The translations under genes were made by a program, and so were the position numbers. From assembly GCF_022809125.1 (NCBI RefSeq), contig NZ_JALGBI010000001.1, positions 1,178,001 to 1,242,000 of the forward strand: DNA of 64,000 bases, given 5' to 3'. The first letter of the stretch is position 1; every line of letters begins with the position of its first letter. Source of the DNA: Variovorax terrae. Its GTDB lineage: Bacteria > Pseudomonadota > Gammaproteobacteria > Burkholderiales > Burkholderiaceae_C. The notes under the pieces are model-generated. The model did no database searches. It was not told the origin of the DNA and saw only the letters and a list, made by a program, of their open reading frames with translations. Shown piece by piece: positions 19,261-28,410 of this stretch.

Positions 19261-22200
19261 CTAGCTCCGCCGCAGGTCCAGCGTGAACGGAAACTCGCGG
19301 CTGCCCGGCACATGGATCGTGGCGGGCGGCACCTCGAGCGTGCCCGGCGTGTGGCCCATGCGGAAGAAGCGCGCCAGGCGCCGGCTCTCGGCCTCGTAGG
19401 CGTTGACCGGGAAGGTGAGGTAGTTGCGTCCGCCGGGGTGGGCCACGTGGTACTGGCAGCCGCCGAGCGAGCGCTTCATCCAGGTGTCGACGATGTCGAA
19501 GGTCAGCGGCGCGTGCACGCCGATGGTGGGGTGCAGCGCCGAGGGCGGGTTCCAGGCCTTGTAGCGCACGCCGGCCACATACTCGCCGGCCACGCCGGTG
19601 GGCTGCAGCGGCAGGGCCTGGCCGTTCACGGTGACGACGTAGCGGCTCTCGTTGAGGCCGGTCACGCGCACCTCGATGCGCTCGAGCGACGAGTCCACAT
19701 AGCGCACGGTGCCGCCGGGCGCGCCTTCCTCGCCCATCACGTGCCAGGGCTCCAGCGCGTTGCGCAGCGTGAGCTCGATGCCGCGCGACTGCACCTCGCC
19801 CACCAGCGGGAAGCGGAACTCGAAGTGCGGCGCGAACCATGAGGTGTCGAAGGCGTAGCCGGCCTCGCGCATCTCGGTCATCACGTCGTTGAAGTCCATC
19901 TTCACGAAGCTGGGCAGCAGGAAGCGGTCGTGCAGCTCGGTGCCCCAGCGCGTGGCCGGCGCCTGGTAGGGCGCCTTCCAGAAGCGCGCAACCAGGGCGC
20001 GCAGCAGCAGCTGCTGCGCGATGCTCATGCGCGCGTGCGGCGGCATCTCGAAGGCGCGCAGCTCCAGCAGGCCCAGGCGGCCGGTGGCCGAATCGGGCGA
20101 GTACATCTTGTCGATGCAGAACTCGCTGCGGTGGGTGTTGCCGGTGACGTCGATCAGGATGTTGCGCAGCGTGCGGTCCACCAGCCACGGCGGCATGTCC
20201 TGGCCGTGGATCTCGCGGTTGCGGCGGATCTCGCGCAGCGCGATCTCCAGTTCGTAGAGCTGGTCGTTGCGGGCTTCGTCCACGCGCGGGGCCTGGCTGG
20301 TAGGGCCGATGAACATGCCGCTGAACAGGTAGCTCAGGGACGGATGGTTGTGCCAGTAGAGGATCAGGCTGGCCAGCAGCTCGGGCTTGCGCAGGAACGG
20401 GCTGTCGGCGGGCGTGGCGCCGCCCATCACGAAGTGGTTGCCGCCGCCGGTGCCGGTGTGGCGGCCGTCGGTCATGAATTTCTCGGCAGACAGCCGGGTC
20501 TCGAAAGCGGCGTTGTAGAGGAACTCGGTGTGTGCCACCAGTTCGCCCCAGTGGTGCGCGGGATGGATGTTGACCTCGATCACGCCGGGATCGGGCGTGA
20601 CCTGCAGCAGCTTCAGGCGCGCATCGCGCGGCGGCGGGTAGCCCTCGAGCACGATCTTCACGCCCAGTTCCTCGGCCGTGCCTTCCACGGCGGCGAGCAG
20701 GTCGAGATAGTCTTCCAGCCGCGCCAGCGGCGGCATGAAGACGTAGAGCAGGCAGGACTTGCGGCCCACGGTTTCGGCCTTCGGGCCGTTGGCGCGGCGC
20801 GGGTCGCGTGCTTCCACGCACAGCGCGGTGCGGGTGTGGCCCTGGGCCGACTCGAAGCGGCCCGGCGGGCGCACGAAGCCGCGGGGCTCGGGCTGGCCCG
20901 CCTCGCGCGCGTTGCCCGGGGTGGCGAAGCGGCCCAGGCCGTCCTGCTGCACGCGGGCTGCCTCGCCCTGCGGCCCGGCGCCCGAGAGGTAGGGTACGGC
21001 GCTGCGCTCGTCGCCCGGTGCGCCGGCGGCCTGGCGCACCTGCCGCATGGCGGCCGCCGGCAGGGCATCGCGCGGGGCGGTCGGGTCCTGCTCGATCAGG
21101 TAGGGGTAGTCGGCCTTGCTGACCCAGGGCAGCGAGTCCAGCGGCAGGCGGTAGCCCATGGGCGAGTCGCCGGGGATCAGGTACATGCGCTCGTCGCGGA
21201 AGAACCAGGGGCCGGTGCTCCACACCGAGCCCGACAGGCGGGGCGCGCCGGCGGCGCCGGGGCCCGGGTTGACCTGCAGCGGCAGCACATAGCCGACCAC
21301 GGCGTCGAGCTTCTGCTCGAACACGCGGCGCAGGCGGGCGCGCTCAAGCTCGTCATCGAGCCGCGAGTCGAACGGGTCCACGTTCACCGGCAGGCGGCGC
21401 TCGCGCCACAGGTAGTACCAGACATCCTCGTAGCCGGGCTCGATGTAGCGGGGGCTCAGGTTCAGCCGGGCTGCGAGCCGCTGGGTGAAGCGTTCCGCAT
21501 CTTCGCTGGTGTAGTGCGAGGGCTCGCGTTCGTCGGCGAACAGCGCGGGGTTGTTCCAGGCCGGCTGGCCGTCGGCGCGCCAGCAGATGCTCAGGGCCCA
21601 GCGCGGCAGCTGTTCGCCGGGATACCACTTGCCCTGGCCGAAATGCAGAAAGCCGCCCTGGCCGTACTCGGCGCGCAGCCGGTGCACCAGCTCGGTGGCG
21701 TAGCCGCGCTTGGTGGGGCCGAGCGCATCGGTGTTCCACTCAGCCGCGTCGCGGTCGTCGGTGGCGACATAGGTGGGCTCGCCGCCCATGGTCAGGCGCA
21801 CGTCGCCGGCCATCAGCTCGCGGTCCACAGCCTCGCCCAGCGCCAATACGGCAGCCCATTGCGCGTCGGTGTAGGGCTGGGTGACGCGCGGCGATTCATA
21901 GATGCGCGTGACCTGCATGTGGTGGCTGAACTCGACCTCGGCCTGGTCCACGGCGCCCTCGATCGGCGCGGCGCTGGAGGGCTGCGGCGTGCAGGCCAGC
22001 GGGATGTGGCCTTCGCCGGCCAGCAGGCCCGAGGTGGCGTCCAGCCCGATCCAGCCGGCGCCGGGCAGGAACACCTCGCACCAGGCGTGCAGGTCGGTGA
22101 AGTCGACCGTGGTGCCGCTCGGGCCGTCCAGCGACTTGACGTCGGGCGTGAGCTGGATCAGGTAGCCCGAGACGAAGCGCGCGGCCAGCCCGCAATGGCG

Positions 22201-22773
22201 CAGCAGCTGCACCAGCAGCCAGCCCGAGTCGCGGCAGGAGCCGGAGGCGTTCTTCAGCGTCTCCTCGGGCGTCTGTACGCCGGGCTCCATGCGGATCAGG
22301 TATTGGATGTCCTGCTGCACCTGCTGGTTGATGGCGACGAGGAAGTCGATGGTGCGGCGCTCGCTGCGGTCGATTTTGGCGAGGTAGGCCTTGAGCAGCG
22401 GCGTGGCCTTCTCGGTGACGAGGTAGGGCGCGAGCTCGCGCTCCTGGGATTCGGTGTAGCGGAACGGGAAGTTCTCGGCCTGCGGTTCGAGGAAGAAGTC
22501 GAACGGGTTGTAGACCGACATCTCGACCACGAGGTCCACCGTGACCTTGAATTCGGTGGTTTTCTCGGGGAACACCAGCCGCGCGAGGTAGTTGGCGAAC
22601 GGGTCCTGCTGCCAGTTGATGAAGTGGTGGGCGGGCTCGACCTTCAGCGAATAGGAAATGATGTTGCTGCGGCAATGCGGCGCCGGCCGCAATCGGATCA
22701 CCTGGGGGCCGAGCTGGACCGGACGGTCGTACCTGTAGTGGGTGACGTGATTCAGGGCGGCGTGGATGGACAT
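19261..22773 (-). CDS. Transglutaminase-like / DUF2126 protein
   Basis: 1170 residues. The N-terminal third is a bacterial transglutaminase with an intact triad: Cys180 (SGSCRDSGWLL), His229 (TDLHAWCEVFL) and Asp245 (GLDATSG). From about residue 320 it is DUF2126 (COG4196), beginning LTMGGEPTYVATDDRDAAEW. The start at 22773 gives MSIHAALNHVTHYRYDRPV, the typical opening; 31 more upstream codons in frame are not family-like. Homologues are usually adjacent to ATP-grasp/alpha-E genes; here a PfpI gene and a two-gene accessory locus separate it from them. Predicted cytoplasmic, role in peptide processing or ligation inferred from genome context. Confidence 0.92.
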   Translation of the reverse strand: MSIHAALNHVTHYRYDRPVQLGPQVIRLRPAPHCRSNIISYSLKVEPAHHFINWQQDPFANYLARLVFPEKTTEFKVTVDLVVEMSVYNPFDFFLEPQAENFPFRYTESQERELAPYLVTEKATPLLKAYLAKIDRSERRTIDFLVAINQQVQQDIQYLIRMEPGVQTPEETLKNASGSCRDSGWLLVQLLRHCGLAARFVSGYLIQLTPDVKSLDGPSGTTVDFTDLHAWCEVFLPGAGWIGLDATSGLLAGEGHIPLACTPQPSSAAPIEGAVDQAEVEFSHHMQVTRIYESPRVTQPYTDAQWAAVLALGEAVDRELMAGDVRLTMGGEPTYVATDDRDAAEWNTDALGPTKRGYATELVHRLRAEYGQGGFLHFGQGKWYPGEQLPRWALSICWRADGQPAWNNPALFADEREPSHYTSEDAERFTQRLAARLNLSPRYIEPGYEDVWYYLWRERRLPVNVDPFDSRLDDELERARLRRVFEQKLDAVVGYVLPLQVNPGPGAAGAPRLSGSVWSTGPWFFRDERMYLIPGDSPMGYRLPLDSLPWVSKADYPYLIEQDPTAPRDALPAAAMRQVRQAAGAPGDERSAVPYLSGAGPQGEAARVQQDGLGRFATPGNAREAGQPEPRGFVRPPGRFESAQGHTRTALCVEARDPRRANGPKAETVGRKSCLLYVFMPPLARLEDYLDLLAAVEGTAEELGVKIVLEGYPPPRDARLKLLQVTPDPGVIEVNIHPAHHWGELVAHTEFLYNAAFETRLSAEKFMTDGRHTGTGGGNHFVMGGATPADSPFLRKPELLASLILYWHNHPSLSYLFSGMFIGPTSQAPRVDEARNDQLYELEIALREIRRNREIHGQDMPPWLVDRTLRNILIDVTGNTHRSEFCIDKMYSPDSATGRLGLLELRAFEMPPHARMSIAQQLLLRALVARFWKAPYQAPATRWGTELHDRFLLPSFVKMDFNDVMTEMREAGYAFDTSWFAPHFEFRFPLVGEVQSRGIELTLRNALEPWHVMGEEGAPGGTVRYVDSSLERIEVRVTGLNESRYVVTVNGQALPLQPTGVAGEYVAGVRYKAWNPPSALHPTIGVHAPLTFDIVDTWMKRSLGGCQYHVAHPGGRNYLTFPVNAYEAESRRLARFFRMGHTPGTLEVPPATIHVPGSREFPFTLDLRRS

Positions 22774-22887
22774 GCGCTGGGCCTCGGTCTCGGTAGGTCT
22801 CGTGACGTTGCGGCGAAGCAAACCCTCGCCGAGCTGCATCCTAGCAAGAGCCGAGCCAGTCGGCACACTTTTCGTCTGGCCCGTTTA

Positions 22888-22901
22888 GCATGACGTCATG
22901 C
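22888..22901. promoter_or_regulatory. 14-bp perfect palindrome over the comEC start codon
   Basis: GCATGACGTCATGC is its own reverse complement and contains the comEC ATG (22898). It lies in the 124-bp divergent region shared with the DUF2126 gene. It could be an operator or an mRNA hairpin limiting initiation; no evidence beyond symmetry. Confidence 0.4.
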
Positions 22902-25300
22902 AGAACACGGGGCATCAGGAGGGCGCCGCATGCGGCGGGCTGGAGGCGGCGCTGGCGGGCTTCGTGGCCGGCACGGCCCTGCAGCTGCAGCAGCCGGCCC
23001 TGTGGCCCTGGCCGGTCTATGCCGCTCTGGTTCTGGCGGCGCTGGCGCTGGGAGCTTGGCTCGTCATGCGCGCGGGGGCAGGGCGTGGCCGCCGCCGCTG
23101 GGCGTGGACGGCCCTGGTGGCTTTCGCGGCACTGGCGTTTGGCGGCTGCGGCCTGCGCGCGCTGGTCTTCACGGCCGGCGCGCTGCCGCCGGCGCTGGAG
23201 GGGCGCGACCTGGCCGTCACGGGCGTGGTGGCCGCCATGCCGCAGCGCAACGAGAGCGGCCTGCGCTTCAGGCTCGCGGTGGAATCGGCCCGGCTCGATG
23301 GCGTGCCTATCCGCCTGCCGCCGCTGCTGGAGCTCGGCTGGTATGGCGACGAGCGCGCGCAGCGCCAGCCTGGCGACCTGAAGGCCGGCGAGCGCTGGCA
23401 GATGACGGTGCGCCTCAAGGCGCCGCACGGCGGCAGCAACCCGCATGGCTTCGACTACGAGCTGTGGCTGTGGGAGCAGGGCGTGCAGGCCACCGGCTAT
23501 GTGCGCAGCGGCGCGAAGGACCCGCCGCCCCGGCGCCTGGGCCAGACCTGGCGGCACCCGGTGGAGCGCGCCCGGCAGGCGGTGCGCGACGAGGTGTTCG
23601 AGCGCGTGGACGACCGCAAGAGCGCCGGCGTGCTGGCCGCATTGATCACGGGCGACCAGAACGCGATCGACCGCGCCGACTGGGACGTCTTTCGCGCCAC
23701 CGGCGTGGCCCACCTCATGAGCATCTCGGGCCTGCACGTGACCATGTTCGCCTGGGTCGCGGCCGGGCTGGTGGGCTGGCTGTGGCGGCGCTCGGCCCGC
23801 CTGTGCCTGCTGTTCCCCGCGCCCGGCGCGGCCTGGATCGGCGGCGTGCTGCTGGCCGGGGCCTATGCCGTGTTCAGCGGCTGGGGCGTGCCCGCGCAGC
23901 GCACGCTCTGGATGCTGGCCACGGCGGCGCTGCTGCGCCTGAGCGGCCGGCGCTGGCCCTGGCCGCAGCAATGGCTGCTGGTCATGGCCGTGGTGGTGGC
24001 GGTCGATCCCTGGGCGCTGCTGCAGGCCGGCTTCTGGCTCAGCTTCGTCGCGGTCGGCGTTCTGTTTGCTACGGATTCAGGAGCAGGAAATGACCGCCCG
24101 ACAAGGACATCGGGCCGATTTCTTTCATTTTTTCGGGAACAGTGGGTGATCACGCTGGCCTTGACGCCGCTGACCCTGCTGCTGTTCAGCCAGGTCTCGC
24201 TGGTGGGCCTGCTGGCCAATGCGCTGGCGATTCCCTGGGTGACGCTGGTGGTCACGCCGCTGGCCCTGCTCGGTGTGCTGTGGGCGCCGCTGTGGGGGCC
24301 GGCCGCCTGGGCGCTGCAGGCGCTGGCCGTGTTCCTGCAATGGCTGGCCGGCTGGCCCTGGGCCACGCTGTCCACCGCGACGCCGGCCCTGTGGGCCTCG
24401 GCCGCGGGCGTGCTGGGCGGGCTGCTGCTGGCGATGCGCCTGCCCTGGAGCCTGCGCGCGCTGGGCCTGCCGCTGCTGCTGCCCGTGCTGCTGTGGCAGG
24501 CGCCGCGGCCGGCGCCGGGCCAGTTCGAGCTGCTGGCGGCCGACATCGGGCAGGGCAATGCCGTGATCGTGCGCACCGCCGGCCACACCCTGGTGTTCGA
24601 CGCCGGGCCGCGCTTCTCGCGCGAGAGCGATGCCGGCCACCGCGTGCTGGTGCCGCTGCTGCGCGCGCTGGGGGAACGGGTGGACACGCTGGTGCTGAGC
24701 CATCGCGACAGCGACCATACGGGCGGGGCCGCCGCCGTGCTCGCGATGCAGCCGCAGGCGGCGCTGCTCAGTTCCATCGAGGCCGGCCACGAGTTGCAGG
24801 CGCTGCGCCCGGCCACCCGCTGCGTGGCGGGCCAGAGCTGGGACTGGGATGGCGTGGCGTTCGAGGTGCTGCACCCGCAGGCCGGCGACTACGAAGCGCC
24901 GGCCAAGCCCAACGCCCTGAGCTGCGTGCTGCGCCTCTCGAACGGCGCCGCCACCGCGCTGCTCGCGGGCGACATCGAGGCGCCGCAGGAAGCGCGGCTG
25001 GTGCAGGACGCCGCCGCGCTGGAGGCCGATGTGCTGCTGGTGCCGCACCACGGCAGCCGCACCTCCTCCAGCGCCGCGTTCCTGGACGCCGTGCAGCCGC
25101 AGATCGCGCTGGTGCAGGCCGGCTACCGCAACCGCTTCGGCCACCCGGCACCGGCGGTGCTGGAGCGCTATGCGCAGCGCGACGTGCGCGTGGTGGATTC
25201 CGTGCACTGCGGGGCCGCCACCTGGAACTCCGACCAGCCGCAACGGCTGCGCTGCCAGCGCGAGGCCGGGCGGCGGTACTGGCATCACCTCGTGCCCTGA
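22898..25300 (+). CDS. comEC: ComEC/Rec2 DNA-uptake channel protein
   Basis: Inner-membrane channel that passes single-stranded DNA into the cytoplasm during transformation. 800 residues: N-terminal helices, the soluble DUF4131-type domain (about 90-240), the Competence helical domain (HLMSISGLHVTMFAW onward, about 270-530) and a C-terminal metallo-beta-lactamase-like domain with LSHRDSDHTGG (about 605) and LVPHHGSRTSSS (about 712). HRDSDH replaces the usual HADxDH, keeping the three metal-type ligands. About 20 residues at 390-410 (TDSGAGNDRPTRTSGRF) are encoded by an embedded dispersed repeat and form a hydrophilic loop between membrane helices. Alone; other competence genes are not in the window. 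Confidence 0.93.
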   Translation: MQNTGHQEGAACGGLEAALAGFVAGTALQLQQPALWPWPVYAALVLAALALGAWLVMRAGAGRGRRRWAWTALVAFAALAFGGCGLRALVFTAGALPPALEGRDLAVTGVVAAMPQRNESGLRFRLAVESARLDGVPIRLPPLLELGWYGDERAQRQPGDLKAGERWQMTVRLKAPHGGSNPHGFDYELWLWEQGVQATGYVRSGAKDPPPRRLGQTWRHPVERARQAVRDEVFERVDDRKSAGVLAALITGDQNAIDRADWDVFRATGVAHLMSISGLHVTMFAWVAAGLVGWLWRRSARLCLLFPAPGAAWIGGVLLAGAYAVFSGWGVPAQRTLWMLATAALLRLSGRRWPWPQQWLLVMAVVVAVDPWALLQAGFWLSFVAVGVLFATDSGAGNDRPTRTSGRFLSFFREQWVITLALTPLTLLLFSQVSLVGLLANALAIPWVTLVVTPLALLGVLWAPLWGPAAWALQALAVFLQWLAGWPWATLSTATPALWASAAGVLGGLLLAMRLPWSLRALGLPLLLPVLLWQAPRPAPGQFELLAADIGQGNAVIVRTAGHTLVFDAGPRFSRESDAGHRVLVPLLRALGERVDTLVLSHRDSDHTGGAAAVLAMQPQAALLSSIEAGHELQALRPATRCVAGQSWDWDGVAFEVLHPQAGDYEAPAKPNALSCVLRLSNGAATALLAGDIEAPQEARLVQDAAALEADVLLVPHHGSRTSSSAAFLDAVQPQIALVQAGYRNRFGHPAPAVLERYAQRDVRVVDSVHCGAATWNSDQPQRLRCQREAGRRYWHHLVP
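24067..24127 (-). repeat. 55-bp dispersed repeat, copy 5 (inside comEC)
   Basis: Minus strand reads GAAAGAAATCGGCCCGATG, TCCTTGTCGGGCGGTCATTT, then CCTGCTCCTGAATCCGTAGC. It is full length and in frame with comEC, adding about 20 hydrophilic residues in a loop. Confidence 0.8.
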
Positions 25301-25358
25301 GAGCCTAGGTGAAAACACCGGCCTGGAACTTGCTAAGCTAGCGACAGGAGATGGTCTT

Positions 25359-26882
25359 ATGCAGAAATTCGACGAGATGTATGCGAAGCTGCCCTATGAC
25401 AGCGGCAGCGTGCGCGAGCATTACCGGGGCTACGGCCAGTGGCTGGCGCGCCAGCCGGGCGACACCATGCGGGCCCGGCGCGAAGAGGCGGAGCTGATCT
25501 TCCGGCGTGTCGGCATCACCTTCGCGGTCTATGGCGCCAAGGACGAGGACGGCGCCGGTACCGAGCGGCTGATCCCCTTCGACCTGATTCCGCGCATCAT
25601 TCCGGCCCACGAATGGGCCAGCATGGAACGGGGCCTGGTGCAGCGCGTGACCGCGCTCAACCGCTTCATCCACGACGTCTACCACGAGCAGGAGATCATC
25701 AAGGCGGGCGTGATCCCGTCCGACCAGATCCTGCAGAACGCGCAGTTCCGCCCCGAGATGATGGGCGTCAACGTGCCGGGCGAGATCTACTCGCACATCT
25801 CGGGCATCGACATCGTGCGCGCGCCCAATGCCCGGGGCGAGGGCGAGTACTACGTGCTGGAAGACAACCTGCGCGTGCCCAGCGGCGTGAGCTACATGCT
25901 GGAAGACCGCAAGATGATGATGCGGCTGTTTCCCGACCTGTTCAGCCAGCATCGCGTGGCGCCCGTGGCGCACTACCCCGATCTGCTGCTGGAAACCCTG
26001 CGCGCCTCCTGCCCGGCGACCACGGCCGAGCCCACCGTGGTGGTGCTCACGCCCGGCATGTACAACAGCGCCTACTTCGAGCACGCCTTCCTGGCGCAGC
26101 AGATGGGTGTGGAGCTGGTCGAGGGCCAGGACCTGTTCGTCAAGGACAACTTCGTCTACATGCGCACCACGCGCGGCCCCAAGCGCGTGGACGTGATCTA
26201 CCGCCGGGTGGACGACGACTTCCTCGACCCGCTGGTGTTCCGCCCCACCTCGACGCTGGGCTGCGCGGGCCTGCTCGGGGTGTACCGCGCCGGCAACGTG
26301 AGCATCTGCAATGCGGTGGGCACCGGCGTGGCCGACGACAAGTCGATCTATCCCTACGTGCCCAAGATGATCGAGTTCTACCTCGGCGAGAAGCCCATCC
26401 TCAACAACGTGCCCACCTACCAGTGCCGCAATTCGGAAGACCTGCAGTACACGCTGGCCCACCTCAAGGACCTGGTGGTCAAGGAGGTGCACGGCGCAGG
26501 CGGCTACGGCATGCTGGTGGGCCCGGCAGCCACCACGGCCGAGATCGAGGACTTCCGCCGGGCGCTGCTGGCCAACCCGGGCGGCTACATCGCGCAGCCC
26601 ACCTTGAGCCTCTCGAGCTGCCCGACCTTCGTGGACAGCGGCATCGCGCCGCGCCACATCGACCTGCGCCCCTTCGTGCTCAGCGGCAAGGAGGTGCAGA
26701 TGGTGCCCGGCGGCCTCACGCGCGTGGCGCTCAAGGAGGGCTCGCTGGTGGTGAACTCGTCGCAGGGCGGCGGCACCAAGGACACCTGGATCCTGGAGGA
26801 GGGGCCGCGCGTGGCGCCGCACCCGTCTCCCTCGCAATTCCAATCGCAATCGCAATCCGCATCATCGGCACCCAGGAGCTAA
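25359..26882 (+). CDS. Circularly permuted type-2 ATP-grasp protein
   Basis: 507-residue ATP-grasp ligase (COG2308) without a fused alpha-E domain. It carries the family blocks GVSYMLEDRKMMMRLFPDLF, VLTPGMYNSAYFEHAFLAQQMG, RRVDDDFLDPLVFRP and VVKEVHGAGGYGMLVGP, and ends in a glutamine/serine-rich tail (FQSQSQSQSAS). The ATG at 25359 follows AGGAG by 8 bases; the frame continues upstream only as a shadow of comEC. The stop is 3 bases from the alpha-E gene, so the two are co-translated. Predicted to form an amide bond on an unknown peptide substrate; this assignment rests on family studies. Confidence 0.93.
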   Translation: MQKFDEMYAKLPYDSGSVREHYRGYGQWLARQPGDTMRARREEAELIFRRVGITFAVYGAKDEDGAGTERLIPFDLIPRIIPAHEWASMERGLVQRVTALNRFIHDVYHEQEIIKAGVIPSDQILQNAQFRPEMMGVNVPGEIYSHISGIDIVRAPNARGEGEYYVLEDNLRVPSGVSYMLEDRKMMMRLFPDLFSQHRVAPVAHYPDLLLETLRASCPATTAEPTVVVLTPGMYNSAYFEHAFLAQQMGVELVEGQDLFVKDNFVYMRTTRGPKRVDVIYRRVDDDFLDPLVFRPTSTLGCAGLLGVYRAGNVSICNAVGTGVADDKSIYPYVPKMIEFYLGEKPILNNVPTYQCRNSEDLQYTLAHLKDLVVKEVHGAGGYGMLVGPAATTAEIEDFRRALLANPGGYIAQPTLSLSSCPTFVDSGIAPRHIDLRPFVLSGKEVQMVPGGLTRVALKEGSLVVNSSQGGGTKDTWILEEGPRVAPHPSPSQFQSQSQSASSAPRS

Positions 26883-26885
26883 ACC

Positions 26886-27845
26886 ATGCTGAGCCGCACT
26901 GCCGACCACCTGTTCTGGATGTCCCGCTACACCGAGCGGGCAGAAAACACCGCACGCATGCTGGACGTGAACTACCAGACCTCGCTGCTGCCGCAGTCCG
27001 CCGCCGTGGCGCAGGTGGGCTGGCAGGGCCTGCTGTCGATCAGCGAGCTGCTGCCGTCCTATGGCGCGCTGTATGGCGAAGTCGCGTCCGACAAGGTGAT
27101 GGAGTTCATGGTCAAGGACGAGGACAACCCCTCGTCCATCATCTCCTGCCTGCGCGCCGCGCGCGAGAATGCGCGCGCCGTGCGCGGCACGCTGACCACC
27201 GAGGTGTGGGAGACGCAGAACCAGACTTGGCTCGAAGTCAACCGCATGCTGCGCTCGGGTGAATTCGAGCGCGATCCGGGCCAGTTCTTCGAGTGGGTCA
27301 AGTTCCGCTCGCACCTCTCGCGCGGTGTCACCGTAGGCACCATGCTGATGGACGAGGCGCTGCACTTCATGCGCCTGGGCACCTTTTTGGAGCGCGCCGA
27401 CAACACCGCGCGCCTGGTGGACGTGAAGTTCCACGCGGTGCAGAGCGATTTCTTCGGCGCCGCCACCGAGCAGGACCAGGAGTACGACTTCTACCACTGG
27501 AGCGCGATCCTGCGCAGCGTGAGCGGCTTCGAGATCTACCGCAAGGTCTACCGCGACGTGATCAAGCCCGAGCGCGTGGCCGACCTGCTGATCCTGCGCG
27601 CCGACATGCCGCGCTCGCTGCACGCCAGCCTCAACGAAGTGGTGAGCAACCTCGCGATGGTGGCCAACGACCAGTCGTCCGAAACCCAGCGGCGCGCCGG
27701 CAAGCTGCGCGCCGACCTGCAGTACGGCCACATCGAGGAAATCCTCGCCACGGGCCTGCATGCCTTCCTCACGCAGTTCCTCGACCGCGTGAACGAGCTG
27801 GGCGCGCGCATCAGCCGCGATTTCCTGATTCCGGCGACGGCCTGA
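26886..27845 (+). CDS. Alpha-E domain protein
   Basis: 319-residue all-helical alpha-E protein (COG2307), opening MLSRTADHLFWMSRYTERAE, which repeats the opening of the alpha-E half of the fused protein at 13416. Further matches are LRAARENARAVRGTL and MRLGTFLERADNTARLVDVK. It has no catalytic motif and is thought to act as partner of the preceding ATP-grasp enzyme. The gap between the genes is 3 bases. In many genomes a transglutaminase and a proteasome-like peptidase follow; neither is found downstream here, where a convergent cupin gene begins at 27881. Confidence 0.93.
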   Translation: MLSRTADHLFWMSRYTERAENTARMLDVNYQTSLLPQSAAVAQVGWQGLLSISELLPSYGALYGEVASDKVMEFMVKDEDNPSSIISCLRAARENARAVRGTLTTEVWETQNQTWLEVNRMLRSGEFERDPGQFFEWVKFRSHLSRGVTVGTMLMDEALHFMRLGTFLERADNTARLVDVKFHAVQSDFFGAATEQDQEYDFYHWSAILRSVSGFEIYRKVYRDVIKPERVADLLILRADMPRSLHASLNEVVSNLAMVANDQSSETQRRAGKLRADLQYGHIEEILATGLHAFLTQFLDRVNELGARISRDFLIPATA

Positions 27846-27880
27846 GGCGTCGGGCCGGTGGCGCGCTCACCCCGGGCGCT

Positions 27881-28372
27881 TCACATGAACTCGCATTTGG
27901 CGACGTTGCCGGGCTGCACCGCCAGCAGCAGGCCGAACTCGCTGCCGGCGCCCGGCTCGAGGTTGATGAAGCGGCGCGGCACGAAGGGCGGCATGGCGCA
28001 CACGTCCAGCGGGTCAAGGTCGACCGAGTGCTCCTGGTTCAGCCCCCAGATCACGCGCCAGCGGCCCTTGAGCGCGACAAAGGTTTCGTTGGTGTCGTGG
28101 TTGTGCAGCTTCGGGCCATTGCCGGGCTTGGCCTCGACATACGACATCTGAAAGCCTTCCTCGATCGGGATGGCCGACATCGGGTCCTTGCCGCCGTCGA
28201 CGATCAGCCCCTGGCCGACGACCAGGTAGTTGCGCCGCTCGTGGCCGGGCAGCAGGCTGTCGGGGTAGCGGTCGGGCGGGTACTTGAGCGACTTGAAGCG
28301 GGCCACGCGCTGCTCCATCTGCTGCGGGGACACGGTCCGGATTTCCATCTCGTAGTTCTTGGTGGTTGTCAT
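27881..28372 (-). CDS. Cupin-domain protein
   Basis: 163-residue cupin-fold protein. The metal-binding motif 1 is KLHNHDTNETFVALKGRWRVIWG (His residues and a glutamate), followed by PPFVPRRFINLEPGAGSEFGLLLAV for motif 2, which lacks a clear histidine. The substrate is unknown; it resembles small cupins placed near aromatic or dicarboxylate catabolic genes. The ATG at 28372 has a strong site (AAAGGAAAG). It lies 38 bases downstream of a Bug-type binding protein gene on the same strand, suggesting a shared substrate. Confidence 0.85.
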   Translation of the reverse strand: MTTTKNYEMEIRTVSPQQMEQRVARFKSLKYPPDRYPDSLLPGHERRNYLVVGQGLIVDGGKDPMSAIPIEEGFQMSYVEAKPGNGPKLHNHDTNETFVALKGRWRVIWGLNQEHSVDLDPLDVCAMPPFVPRRFINLEPGAGSEFGLLLAVQPGNVAKCEFM

Positions 28373-28410
28373 GGGTTGCTTTCCTTTCGTGATGAGGGGG
28401 TGAACAGGGC

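Noticed and set aside
19930..22893. 987-codon plus-strand frame opposite the DUF2126 gene
   Set aside because: Same reason: high-GC antisense openness with no recognisable protein features.
26826..26870. Short CAATCG/CAATCC tandem at the end of the ATP-grasp gene, considered as a microsatellite or CRISPR-like repeat
   Set aside because: Only a few 6-bp units, in frame, encoding a Gln/Ser tail; no spacer structure. No CRISPR array was seen anywhere in the window.
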